Shown here piece after piece: positions 42,875 through 52,231 of a stretch of 64,000 nt of DNA (within the stretch, counting starts at the first letter, position 1; each line of letters opens with the position of its first letter). The stretch comes from DASRDB01 sp035652815. GTDB lineage: Bacteria; Chloroflexota; Ktedonobacteria; Ktedonobacterales; Ktedonobacteraceae. Position numbers and translations under genes: made by a program. A model generated the notes under the pieces. That model was given only the letters and a program-made list of their open reading frames with translations. It searched no databases and was not told the origin of the DNA. The stretch is taken from assembly GCA_035652815.1 (NCBI GenBank), contig DASRDB010000023.1, positions 74,526 to 138,525 on the forward strand. The letters run 5' to 3'.

Positions 42875-42903
42875 TTGCAAACACAGCCACGATAGAGTAC
42901 ACT
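42875..42903 (+). promoter_or_regulatory. Promoter upstream of the TcmP gene
   Basis: TTGCAA, 17-base spacer and TACACT. The match is moderate (9 of 12) and the position, 180 bases before the start, is plausible. Confidence 0.5.
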
Positions 42904-43083
42904 TCCAGCGGGAAGATTGATGATGCGCAATGCGTTCTCCTCCCTGCGAATGCTCTATCGCGGTTTTCTTTTATTGTTGACCTGTTGTGGCTATTTGCGC
43001 CATTGGAGAGACACATTTCCGGTATCGTGTTCCCTGGACAGAACATGTTTGTATCACATCAATAGAATGTTGGAGGTGTGGAA

Positions 43084-44181
43084 GTGCCTTCCCCTAAAAC
43101 GACCCTCTGGCCAATTGATGGCCACACACGCGCAAAGCATGAGATTCTTCGGCGTTATCTCGCGGCCTGGCTTCCCATTATGACATCGATGAATGGCCGC
43201 ATCATCTATCTCGATGGATTTGCCGGGCCAGGTGAGTATCAAGGAGGCGAGCCAGGCTCACCGATCATCGCTATTGATACCTTTCTGGATCACAGATATG
43301 CCCCCTTGCGTGACCGCGAGGTATTGTTTTTCTTTATCGAGCAAAAGCATGACCGCTATGAGCATCTCAAGCAGTTGTTGGCACAGCGAACTCTGCCCCC
43401 AACGGCCAGTTATGACGTTTTCGAGGGCAACTTCGACGAGACATTGACTGGCTTACTGGACGAGTTAGAGAGCCAGCAGTTACGCATTGCGCCCACTTTT
43501 GCCTTCATTGATCCATTCGGGTACTCGCACACGCCTATGGAAACCATCAGACGATTGATGAGCCATCCGAAATGCGAGGTACTCATTACTTTCATGTATG
43601 AAGAGATCAACCGCTTCCTTGACGCCGATTATACGAATAAGGCTGCTCAATACAATGCCTTATTCGGTACAACCGAGTGGAATGCCATCACGAAAACGGC
43701 GAGAACTCCGCGAGAGCGACGGGATCGGCTGCACAATCTTTACCAGGATCAGCTCAGGCAAGTGGCAGACATTCGGTATATTCGCTCGTTTTGTATGCGA
43801 AATAGGCACAACAACATAGATTACTTTCTGTTCTTTGGGACAAAGAACCTGCTGGGTATGAAAAGAATGAAAGAGTCCATGTGGAGAGTAGATCCCACGG
43901 GGACCTTCGAATTTTCGGATAATACCAACCCTAATCAGCTTTTGTTGTTCTCGCAGCCAGACTACTCAATTCTACAAAATATGTTGAGCGATCATTTCAA
44001 CGGACAGATAGCCACTGTAGAAGATATCGAAGAGTATGTCATCGCTGAGACGCCATTTTACAAATTTAAGAGCGAGGCACTCAAGCCAATGGAAGCGAAT
44101 GGGCAGATCACTGTGATCTCAAGTGACTCTAAACGCAGAAGGGGAACATTTGCGGAGGGGAAGACGAGGATTCGCTTCTGA
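43084..44181 (+). CDS. tcmP: Three-Cys-motif partner protein TcmP
   Basis: About 365 residues. GTG at 43084 fits the GGAGG site 7 bases before it better than the GTG at 43078. The N-terminus (TLWPIDGHTRAKHEILRRYL, then IIYLDGFAGPGEYQGGEPGSP) matches the TcmP family, whose genes commonly sit beside a protein with a three-cysteine radical SAM-like motif. The rest (PTFAFIDPFGYSHTPMETIRRLM, CEVLITFMYEEINRF) is a methyltransferase-like or nuclease-like fold of unknown activity. The partner is presumably the radical SAM protein just upstream, whose C-x3-C-x2-C supplies the three cysteines. No catalytic activity is established for this family. Confidence 0.78.
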   Translation: MPSPKTTLWPIDGHTRAKHEILRRYLAAWLPIMTSMNGRIIYLDGFAGPGEYQGGEPGSPIIAIDTFLDHRYAPLRDREVLFFFIEQKHDRYEHLKQLLAQRTLPPTASYDVFEGNFDETLTGLLDELESQQLRIAPTFAFIDPFGYSHTPMETIRRLMSHPKCEVLITFMYEEINRFLDADYTNKAAQYNALFGTTEWNAITKTARTPRERRDRLHNLYQDQLRQVADIRYIRSFCMRNRHNNIDYFLFFGTKNLLGMKRMKESMWRVDPTGTFEFSDNTNPNQLLLFSQPDYSILQNMLSDHFNGQIATVEDIEEYVIAETPFYKFKSEALKPMEANGQITVISSDSKRRRGTFAEGKTRIRF

Positions 44182-44352
44182 TAAGCGAGAAAATATTCTT
44201 ATGGAGTTTATTCAGCGTCCCAGTTAGGATGGAGAAATGGCTATTGTCTCTCCCTGCTCGATCCTGTATACTCTATCCATTCTCGATACGCAAGACCCGG
44301 TCTATTCTTTCCGGCAGCAATATGTTCAGCGAGGTAGAAAGACGAAGCAACC

Positions 44353-47300
44353 ATGCAGCCACTGGCGTTAGCGCAGCAGATGTGCGCGGATTACCGGCGC
44401 TACATCGAAACAACCTTCCCCATCCTCGATGATGGCCTGCGCAGGCAGATCGATGACAAAATCACGCATGAGAATCTCCTGTGGAAGGGACCGTATGTCA
44501 GTCTGAGTCAGCCCTTCACGAAGGGCGCGTCCGTTGCGACGCTGGCAGGCGAGGGCGTGCTGCTGCCCGCTACCGCCAGTATCTTTCCCGGTTGGACGCT
44601 CTACGATCATCAGGAACGCGGGGTGCGTAGACTTGTGAACGGCCAGCAAACCGTCATCGCCTCCTCGACGGGCAGCGGCAAGACCGAAGCATTTCTTATC
44701 CCTATCATCGACTACTGCCTGCGTCATAAGCACACGCCCGGCGTCAAGGCCGTGTTGATGTACCCGATGAACGCGCTCGCTAACGATCAGCTCAAACGCC
44801 TGCGTCGCCTGCTCAGGGGCACAGGCGTCACTTTCGCTCGCTACACCGGCGACACGCAGCGCACTGACGACAGCTCCCGCGAGGAAACAGACGAAATCCC
44901 GGAGGAAGAGCGCCTGAGTCGCGAGAGTATCCAGGCCAACCCGCCCGATATCCTGCTCACCAACTACGTCATGCTGGAGTTGCTGCTGGTGCGCCGCGAG
45001 GATCAGCGCATCTTTCGCCACGGGCAGATGCGCTACCTGGTGCTGGACGAGGTGCATACCTACGGTGGCGCACGCGGCATCGAGGTGGCCTGTTTGATAC
45101 GCCGCTTCAAAGAACACGTGGGGCGCAGCGACGGTGGACTGGTATGCGTGGGGACGAGCGCGACGGTTAAGGGCGACGATATTGGCGAGGTCGCGGCATT
45201 TGCCAGCAAACTCTTCGCCGAACTGTTCACACCGGAATCGATCATCCTCGAACGCTTTGATCAGCCGGAGCCGCTGCGCGCACCGTACTGGCCGCCGCTT
45301 CCTCATATCGACGAGCATCTCGTGCAGCACTTTGATACCGCGAACGAAACACAGGCGCTGGCACTCGCGGAACAGGTATGCGGGCAGCCCGTCCCGCAGG
45401 CGCAGACGCTGGGCGAGCGGCTCGGCCTGCTGCTGCAAGAAAACGCGCTGCTGCGCCTGCTCGAAGGGTTCCTCGCCATCCCGCGCTCCCTGGATGAACT
45501 GCTCGATTATCTGGCGGCCCAGCCGGAGCGGCGCGGTGTCTCGCGAGACGCACTGGCGGCAGAGATCACGGCCTATCTCTTGCTCGGCTCGCTGGCAACG
45601 ACAGGCCAGGGGCCGCGCCTGCGCCCCAAAGTTCACATGCTCTACCGCGGGCTGGAGGGCTTCTCGCGCTGCCTCAACTGCGGCCATGTCTGGGAGGCAG
45701 GCATCGACCTGTGTCCCGAATGCACCGGTCACTGCCTGCCCGTGGAGGTCTGCCGCTCCTGCGGGCAAGATTTCTGGCGAGCTATGATCGACCGCGATAT
45801 TACACCGCAGGACGACCCCACCGATGCGCAGCACTATCTTCCTCCCCGCAACGGCATCCCGCAAACCTATACACTCGAGCCTGATACCACCTTCGACAGC
45901 TCGACGCGCACGCTGCACCTGGCCGCCAGCATTCACCGCATCGCGGAGTCGTCCGACGACGATGACGACGTGGGTAATGGGAGCAATGGGGACAATGCCG
46001 CCGGTGATACACCGCCTGGCGCGGTCACTTCTGCTGCTGACAGCCTACCGGCCAGCCTCAGGCATATCTACGTCTGTGGGCAGTGCGGGCGTGCCACGCT
46101 GGATATGCCTCCGGATGGGCAGTGCGTCAACGGCTGCGAGGGTCAGGTCAATGAGATGCTCTATCACCGGGGACGGATCACACAGTGCCCAGGCTGCCTG
46201 GGCCGCTATGGCGCGCGCGAGGTGGTCACGATGTTTGGGACCAGCGTCGCCGCCAGCGTGGCCGTTTTGAGCAGCGCCTTGATGAAGCGTCTTGAGAAGC
46301 GCGAGCGCCGCCTGCTGATCTTTACCGATAACCGGCAGGACGCGGCGTTCCAGGCGGGCTATCTGAGCGACAAGCACGGCCAGTTCACCAAACGCCAGTT
46401 GATCTACCAGGTGGTGTACGACGAAGGGCAGCAGGGCCACGCCGCCGTCGGGCTGGCCGATCTGCCGCTGCTGGTCTACAGCTACGGCGTGCGCCTGGGC
46501 CTCTTCCCGGCAGCCAGGCGCGAGCATGAGAAAGAAGAGCGCATCCGCGAGGAGACCTGGCCCATTCTGGCCGAGTTTGCGCGCGGGGGCAGCCGCCGTA
46601 TCTCCCTCGAAGGGCTGGGATTGATGCGCGTCCACTATCACGCGCTGCGCGAGTCGCTGGCCGCCAGTCCCCTGGCTGCTGAAATAGCGCAACGTTGGGG
46701 ACTCTCACCGGACGAACTCTATGACCTGTGCGCGACGATGCTGGACGAGATGCGCACGCGCCGCGCCCTCGATCACCCCTTGCTCACCACTCCCATCCAG
46801 TTCAAGGAAGAGAAGGTCGAGGGCTTCGACCGCGACCTGCGGCCCGTTGGCTATGGCGCTGCCTCGGTACGGGCAGGCCACGCCTATAAAATATTGCCAA
46901 CCGTGACGAGGAGCGGCTCGCCCTCGCAGTTTCAGGTCTACCTGCGCAAGGTGCTGCACCTGCGCGACAATCACAGTGCCATCGAGCCGGTGCAGCAGAT
47001 CATCGGCCTGTTACAGGAGGTGGGCTACGTGCAGCGCACGACCATCGGCAAAGCGGAGGATCACCAGCAGGCGCTGATGGTTGATCACGCACGCATCGAA
47101 CTGGAACTGGTCAACGACGGCGAAGACTACGAGTGCAACGCCTGCCGTCGCGTCTACGCCCATAGCGTGCGTGGCGTCTGCCCGGCTACGCGCTGCGCCG
47201 GTACTCTCCTACCCCTGCGCCCAAAGCAGGACAACTATTACGTGCATAGCTACCTGGAACGACAGCTCATCACGCTGACCCCTCACGAACACAGTGGCCA

Positions 47301-49101
47301 GCTTGACGGCCAGGCGCGCCAGCAGTACGAAGAGGAGTTTCGTCAGGGCGAAGTGAATGTGCTGGTCTGCACACCCACGCTCGAACTGGGCGTCGATATC
47401 GGCGACCTGCCCACCGTCATGATGCGCAATATCCCGCCCAGCCCGGCTAATTACGCACAGCGCAGCGGACGCGCCGGGCGTGCGGAACGCATCGCGCTCA
47501 TCACCGCCTTCGCCCAGCATCGCGGTCACGACAGCTACTACTATGATAGGCCCGCCGACATGATTCGCGGCGTGGTGAGCGCGCCCATCTTCGGTTTCGA
47601 CAACCAGCGCATCATCCGGCGTCACCTGCACGCGCTGATCCTGGAGAAATTGACCGCCCAGTTGCCGCCGCTGCTGGGCCAGGTCGTCGATGATAACGAC
47701 CGGCTCGTCGGGGTGCAGCCGCTCATCGATGAGTTGAAAGGGCGGCGTGGCACGGTCCAGTCCGCCGTTGCCCAGGCCTTCGCGCGCGATACCAGCGCGG
47801 GCGGCTTGCCCTGGCTGACCAGCGATTATGCCGGCAGCGTGATTGATGCCTTCCCCACTGCGCTCGAACGCGCCTTCCGCCCCTGGCTGATCGAGCGCGG
47901 CAGCGTCCTGAAGGCGCTGGATGAGATCCCATCGCGGCGTCCCACGCTGGAGCAACAGAAACGCCGGCAGGTACTCGATCTACTCCTGTACAAATTAGAG
48001 TCCGATCCACTGCGCGCATATCCGCTTTCCTATCTCGCCCGGCAGGGCTTCCTGCCCGCCTATGCTTTCGTGGGCGATCAATTCCGCATGGTTCCGCTGG
48101 GCGAAAGCCGCGACCCCCTCATGCGCAGTCAGGAGATGGGCCTCATCGAGTTCGCGCCGGGCAATTTCGTCTACTGTGATGGCAATATCTATTCGATGAT
48201 CGGGCTGGATGTGCAGCGCAGCGATGCCCCTGAAAGCGATACGCAGTACAGCCTCTGCCCGCGCTGCGGCTATGCTACGCTGAGCCAGACGGCGCAGTAC
48301 TGCGAGGCGTGCGAGGAGGAACTGACGCGCTATTCGTACCTGGAAGCGCGGTCGTTCCTGGGTACAGTGACGCGCACGATCTCAGCCGCCGAAGAATCCC
48401 GTGCCAGCGAGGGCTACGCGGTGTTAGAATACCTGATCAACGAAGGCGCAACGGGGGAGCGGCGCATTGGCCCGGCGGGTTTTGACCTGACCTATCACCG
48501 CAACACGACGATCTTTGTCGCGAACGCGGGCTTCATTCGTGGCTCGCAGGGCCGCATGCCTCCCGGCTTCGCGATCTGCACGACCTGCGGGCGCTGGCAC
48601 GACCCGCACCAGGAAGGCTGGGAGCAGCGCCACCGCAAGACCTGCTCCGGCACGGTGCGCCCGTTCCACCTGGCTTATCGCCTGGAAACCGACGTGCTGG
48701 AAATCGACCTGCCGGGGGTGTCATCTGATCCCGAAAAATATCGAGTCACGTTACGCAATGCGCTGGTGCTGGGAGCCAATCTCGCGCTGCAAACCGAGGA
48801 GAGCGAAATCGGCGGCTTTGAACGCGAGGTACTGCGCAGCAGTCTGCTGCAGCCGCAGATTGTACTCTACGACGATGTGCCCGGCGGCGCAGGCTACGTC
48901 GAGAGCCTGTCGCGGCGCTTGCCTCAAGCGGCTGCGGCAGCCCTGGAGCGCCTGGAACAATGCGCCTGCCTGGATTCCTGCTACCGCTGCTTGCGCAGCT
49001 ACTATAACCAGAACGAACACAGGCTGCTCGACAAACGGCTGGTGATTGAAACACTCCGCGACATGGCAGAGAGCGCAACGATCGCGGGCATCGGCAGGTA
49101 A
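44353..49101 (+). CDS. DEAD/DEAH helicase with DUF1998 (single-chain DrmA/DrmB-like)
   Basis: 1582 residues. SF2 helicase motifs: Walker A ASSTGSGKTEAFLIP near 107, then LLTNYVMLELLLVR, Walker B YLVLDEVHTYG near 230, TSATVKGDD, and motif VI-type YAQRSGRAGRAE near 1038. Five CxxC-type zinc clusters are visible, such as CLNCGHVW with CPEC, CGQCGRA, CPGCLGRYG, CNACRRV and CPRCGYA. The C-terminal region (VLYDDVPGGAGYVESLSRRL, QCACLDSCYRCLRSYYNQNE) is DUF1998. In DISARM these functions are split between DrmA (helicase) and DrmB (DUF1998); here they are on one chain, as in DruE of Druantia. The ribosome site of the ATG is weak. The PLD gene begins 16 bases after the stop. Confidence 0.83.
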   Translation: MQPLALAQQMCADYRRYIETTFPILDDGLRRQIDDKITHENLLWKGPYVSLSQPFTKGASVATLAGEGVLLPATASIFPGWTLYDHQERGVRRLVNGQQTVIASSTGSGKTEAFLIPIIDYCLRHKHTPGVKAVLMYPMNALANDQLKRLRRLLRGTGVTFARYTGDTQRTDDSSREETDEIPEEERLSRESIQANPPDILLTNYVMLELLLVRREDQRIFRHGQMRYLVLDEVHTYGGARGIEVACLIRRFKEHVGRSDGGLVCVGTSATVKGDDIGEVAAFASKLFAELFTPESIILERFDQPEPLRAPYWPPLPHIDEHLVQHFDTANETQALALAEQVCGQPVPQAQTLGERLGLLLQENALLRLLEGFLAIPRSLDELLDYLAAQPERRGVSRDALAAEITAYLLLGSLATTGQGPRLRPKVHMLYRGLEGFSRCLNCGHVWEAGIDLCPECTGHCLPVEVCRSCGQDFWRAMIDRDITPQDDPTDAQHYLPPRNGIPQTYTLEPDTTFDSSTRTLHLAASIHRIAESSDDDDDVGNGSNGDNAAGDTPPGAVTSAADSLPASLRHIYVCGQCGRATLDMPPDGQCVNGCEGQVNEMLYHRGRITQCPGCLGRYGAREVVTMFGTSVAASVAVLSSALMKRLEKRERRLLIFTDNRQDAAFQAGYLSDKHGQFTKRQLIYQVVYDEGQQGHAAVGLADLPLLVYSYGVRLGLFPAARREHEKEERIREETWPILAEFARGGSRRISLEGLGLMRVHYHALRESLAASPLAAEIAQRWGLSPDELYDLCATMLDEMRTRRALDHPLLTTPIQFKEEKVEGFDRDLRPVGYGAASVRAGHAYKILPTVTRSGSPSQFQVYLRKVLHLRDNHSAIEPVQQIIGLLQEVGYVQRTTIGKAEDHQQALMVDHARIELELVNDGEDYECNACRRVYAHSVRGVCPATRCAGTLLPLRPKQDNYYVHSYLERQLITLTPHEHSGQLDGQARQQYEEEFRQGEVNVLVCTPTLELGVDIGDLPTVMMRNIPPSPANYAQRSGRAGRAERIALITAFAQHRGHDSYYYDRPADMIRGVVSAPIFGFDNQRIIRRHLHALILEKLTAQLPPLLGQVVDDNDRLVGVQPLIDELKGRRGTVQSAVAQAFARDTSAGGLPWLTSDYAGSVIDAFPTALERAFRPWLIERGSVLKALDEIPSRRPTLEQQKRRQVLDLLLYKLESDPLRAYPLSYLARQGFLPAYAFVGDQFRMVPLGESRDPLMRSQEMGLIEFAPGNFVYCDGNIYSMIGLDVQRSDAPESDTQYSLCPRCGYATLSQTAQYCEACEEELTRYSYLEARSFLGTVTRTISAAEESRASEGYAVLEYLINEGATGERRIGPAGFDLTYHRNTTIFVANAGFIRGSQGRMPPGFAICTTCGRWHDPHQEGWEQRHRKTCSGTVRPFHLAYRLETDVLEIDLPGVSSDPEKYRVTLRNALVLGANLALQTEESEIGGFEREVLRSSLLQPQIVLYDDVPGGAGYVESLSRRLPQAAAAALERLEQCACLDSCYRCLRSYYNQNEHRLLDKRLVIETLRDMAESATIAGIGR

Positions 49102-49117
49102 AAGAGGGAGCAGGCGC

Positions 49118-50749
49118 GTGGAAGACGAACACCTTCCCCAGATCGAGCCGCTGCGCTCACCCTGGCGGGAACAACTGATTGAGGCGCTCAAATATGTGCA
49201 GCATCATCTGCTGCTGGTTGGCCCTTACATCAAGGCGGATGTCGTTGCCATGCTCAGGGAAGTGCTGACGGAACGCCTCACCTTGCAGCCGCTTGCCGTG
49301 CGAGTCATCACCCGCATCCTGCCGGATGACTTCTTGAGCGGCGCATCCGATATCACCGCCCTGCAACACCTCCTCGCCTGGCCCACTGAACTTCCAGGGA
49401 GCAAGGTCGAGCTGCGTGCTATCAGCAATCTCCATGCCAAAGTGTGGGTCTTCGACTCTACGCTTGCACTTGTAGGTTCAGGCAACGCCACCTATTCCGG
49501 CCTGGAGAGCAACCTCGAATACGGCCTGGCCATCGCGGAACCCTCGCTGGTGGAACGTATCCTGCAGGACTGGCAAGCGTGGTGGGAGCAGGCTGCGCCC
49601 ATCAGCGCGGGCGAACTTGAGCAGATACGCCTGTGGCTCGCTGCCCTCGCCGACGATCCAGACGTGCTGCGGGCAAACAGGGTGGTCCTGGAGAAACGCC
49701 AGGCCGCCGAACGCAGGATCGGCACAGCTCCGCGTATCGGCAACCGCGTGGTGGTGGCCCGCGCTGTGCGAGCGAAGAGCCAGGTCTCCGAACCATCTCG
49801 TCCGTACACCTCTACTGCTCACGCAAACAGCGGCGAACTTGCGCCTGAGACGCCACAAGCGGCTTCGCATGAGTTACCCGCTGCCCTCTCTATTTCAGCC
49901 GCTCGTCTCTGGCAGGCCCTTCGCTGGACGACACCCTTGATGGATGGAACATCACAGCCAACAGGGGCAAGTGGTGCGTTTCTGAAACTCGCGACCAGGC
50001 TATCAGCCCGCGGCCAGGGGACGCTGCAATGCACCTGGGCCGATGGGAACCGCTACTCGCAGGCGAGCATTCAGGTCGATACACGCGAGGCGCTGCCTTC
50101 CTGGACGGTCACGCTGGGCATCGGTGCCGTACAACAGCTCGCGACCTTCTTGCAACAGGCGCATGGTCAAAGCAGCATCGCCGATCACTCCCTTTCTGAG
50201 GATGATGTGTCGATGTGGTGGCAGCCCTCACCGCCACGCCTTTGCATCTCATCAACGCCTGAAGGGAATTTTCCTTTGGCTCTCCCCTGTATGCAAGCGG
50301 CCATGCCGGGCAACGTTGCCGCCCCTCATCCACCAGTATCGCAGATAGTCGTTGAGCAGGCTGCCCTGCTGACCGGAGTGGCGTCACTGAAACAGCAGTG
50401 GGAGATGTTGCATCCCGGCGCGTCCGCACTAGAGACGATAGAGCTATCACTTGGTACTCCCGGCGTAATATCTACATTGCAACTTTCCGTTGGACCAATT
50501 GATGCGCCGCTGCTTGTATTATTGGAAGCGAGAGATTGTATCCTGGGTGGCCCTGAAATCAAACTGCGTCTGGACTTCTCCTCGTTTCATCATGTTACTA
50601 CGCCCGCGCAGGAGGAGGTAAGGCGCTGGCGAATAAGGATCGGTCGCGATGCGACCGCGGTGCAGTTCGTTCCTGAATTTGAGAGCGAAATGACTCAAGC
50701 AGCGTCCGGTGATTGGATTCATGAACTGCGCAATGTGGCGGAGGGCTAA
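49118..50749 (+). CDS. Phospholipase D-like protein, DrmC-like
   Basis: About 543 residues. The GTG at 49118 is chosen for GAGGGAG 7 bases upstream; the frame overlaps the helicase gene if extended. The N-terminal 190 residues are a PLD-type domain with one HKD-like motif: LHAKVWVFDSTLALVGSGNAT near 105-125, i.e. H-x-K-x4-D plus G-S-x-N. Only one motif is present, so activity would need a dimer. The remaining 350 residues are unlike any recognised family, beta-rich and proline-poor, and roughly double the usual DrmC length. In DISARM, DrmC is the PLD component. It is the last gene of the set, ending at an inverted repeat. Confidence 0.75.
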   Translation: MEDEHLPQIEPLRSPWREQLIEALKYVQHHLLLVGPYIKADVVAMLREVLTERLTLQPLAVRVITRILPDDFLSGASDITALQHLLAWPTELPGSKVELRAISNLHAKVWVFDSTLALVGSGNATYSGLESNLEYGLAIAEPSLVERILQDWQAWWEQAAPISAGELEQIRLWLAALADDPDVLRANRVVLEKRQAAERRIGTAPRIGNRVVVARAVRAKSQVSEPSRPYTSTAHANSGELAPETPQAASHELPAALSISAARLWQALRWTTPLMDGTSQPTGASGAFLKLATRLSARGQGTLQCTWADGNRYSQASIQVDTREALPSWTVTLGIGAVQQLATFLQQAHGQSSIADHSLSEDDVSMWWQPSPPRLCISSTPEGNFPLALPCMQAAMPGNVAAPHPPVSQIVVEQAALLTGVASLKQQWEMLHPGASALETIELSLGTPGVISTLQLSVGPIDAPLLVLLEARDCILGGPEIKLRLDFSSFHHVTTPAQEEVRRWRIRIGRDATAVQFVPEFESEMTQAASGDWIHELRNVAEG

Positions 50750-50809
50750 GGGGTGCAGTATTCTCTTATTGCAAGGAGAAGCAGCGCAAAGATCGTCTGC
50801 ACCCCTTAG
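50746..50809. terminator. Inverted repeat closing the DISARM-like operon
   Basis: CTAAGGGGTGCAG (50746-50758, covering the stop codon) is exactly complementary to CTGCACCCCTTAG (50797-50809), with a 38-base loop. Probably a transcript-end structure. Confidence 0.65.
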
Positions 50810-51112
50810 CTGTACGCACCGAGATCATTTATGCAGCGTTCACGCATCTTGGAAAAGGAGATGCAATACTAGCAACGAAGATGGTTCGCGCATATGAAGG
50901 GCTCAGCGATGAGCCGACCATTTTTTTCGGGTCCAGTTCAGGTGGGGAGGAATTGTGCCGATACTTCCTGTTTGTGGCATAGGTTTGACCGACCACATCG
51001 GAATAGTTACGATTCACGATTGCTAACGTTAGAACTAGGAGAAAACAATTTTCGATTGTAAAACGAGAAAAATGTTATGCCTGTACGGGCCTATAGGGAG
51101 AGGTCAAAAGAG
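50810..51112. other. Intergenic region before the lipoprotein gene
   Basis: About 300 bases. The only clear element is the promoter at 50985-51013. ACAAT-TTTCG-ATTGT (51047-51061) is a small inverted repeat near the ribosome site. No gene found. Confidence 0.5.
50985..51013 (+). promoter_or_regulatory. Candidate promoter for the lipoprotein gene
   Basis: TTGACC, 17-base spacer, TACGAT (9 of 12 matches). The start codon is 100 bases downstream of the -10. Confidence 0.5.
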
Positions 51113-51523
51113 ATGAGAAAAGTCCTTGCTGCTGTGATGCTGGTCGGCATAGTGATGGCCCTTACAGCTTGTGGAGGAGCCCCTACAGATGGAGGCTGGC
51201 TGGCGCAAGAGCAGGGAGAGGTGTATTTCCTGCAAATCAGTAATGGCACCGGTACGGTGGACTTTGCCTATCAGAGCAATGGCCAGGTGAATAGGGTCCA
51301 TGGGGATCTCGTGGTCCACAACGACGGAACCATCGAAGTTGATGGTATGGTCGATGGGAAATTGAAGGACTGCTCGGCCTGTCCGTATCAATTGACCAAT
51401 GGAAATCTCGTGATTAATTATACGTACCAATCCTACGGAGGAGGATCTGTCTCTGGCACGATGACTCTTTCGCCCTCCGATGCTTCGACCTATCAACAGG
51501 ACGTTCAGAAACTCGGACCTTAG
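51113..51523 (+). CDS. Small secreted lipoprotein
   Basis: 136 residues. The start MRKVLAAVMLVGIVMA at 51113 gives a typical signal peptide and a lipobox LTAC with the lipidated Cys at 20, so the protein should be anchored to the outer face of the membrane. The mature part is beta-rich and Gly/Asp/Asn-rich (GEVYFLQISNGTGTVDF, VHNDGTIEVDGMVDG), with a later pair of Cys (CSACPYQ) that could bridge. GGGAGAGG lies 10 bases upstream of the ATG. No family recognised. It opens a run of four envelope genes in the same direction. Confidence 0.72.
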   Translation: MRKVLAAVMLVGIVMALTACGGAPTDGGWLAQEQGEVYFLQISNGTGTVDFAYQSNGQVNRVHGDLVVHNDGTIEVDGMVDGKLKDCSACPYQLTNGNLVINYTYQSYGGGSVSGTMTLSPSDASTYQQDVQKLGP

Positions 51524-51606
51524 GGGCGATTGGGATAGAGCTACGAAAGAATTTAACTGTTGTACATACGTAGAATGTGAACCTGGTGAAACCCATAGGA
51601 GGACAT

Positions 51607-52155
51607 ATGCCAATCCTGACTGGTCACATCCAAATTGATCGCTCTAAGCTGCCATCGAAATTCGACAAGCTGCGCGTTCGCTTCGTTTCTCAGCTTGTGA
51701 ACAACAAGACGACGTTGCTGATGATTTCCCCGGATGCCGGGCTAGACTTCGAGCCGATATATGTACGATACGCCACCGGGATGATATTGAAGCTGGGCGA
51801 TGGCACTGTTGCCCAGTCGCAAGGTCAACTCGTAGTCACGGGTCAGCGCCTCATCGGTATGGTCACCGATGGAGCTGTAGGCAAGGCCGCATTGAGTCAA
51901 TCTGCCGGAACAGTGTACGCGTTTGCTGTCGACCTGGACGATATCGGCCCGGTCGAGATCAAGAAGAACTGGCGCGGCCAGCCGGTAGAGGCGGTTATCC
52001 GATCAAAGGAGGGTCAGAGTCCTTCCTTTGTGCTGCAGGTCTTCAGTGTCGTCGCTGTACTTAAGAATGACGGCCATGTAATACCCACGTCGCTTCCCGA
52101 CTTTCTCAATCGGTTGACTCCTGAAGGCCGACGGAACCTGCAAAAGCAGGCATGA
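51607..52155 (+). CDS. Hypothetical protein with beta-rich repeat-like sequence
   Basis: 182 residues. ATG at 51607 directly follows a perfect AGGAGG site (4-base spacing), which decides the start over a GTG ten codons earlier. No signal peptide or membrane helix; the sequence alternates short strands (RLIGMVTDGAVG, TVYAFAVDLDDIG), suggesting a beta-barrel or sheet. It shares no named family that I recognise. It lies between the lipoprotein gene and a membrane protein gene, and is likely part of the same envelope cluster. Confidence 0.65.
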   Translation: MPILTGHIQIDRSKLPSKFDKLRVRFVSQLVNNKTTLLMISPDAGLDFEPIYVRYATGMILKLGDGTVAQSQGQLVVTGQRLIGMVTDGAVGKAALSQSAGTVYAFAVDLDDIGPVEIKKNWRGQPVEAVIRSKEGQSPSFVLQVFSVVAVLKNDGHVIPTSLPDFLNRLTPEGRRNLQKQA

Positions 52156-52231
52156 CGTTCTGTTGTGGAGCAATACTGCTCCGATCTGTGCCGTATATTA
52201 GCATCTTTTGAAAGGAAAGAAGGAAAACCTG

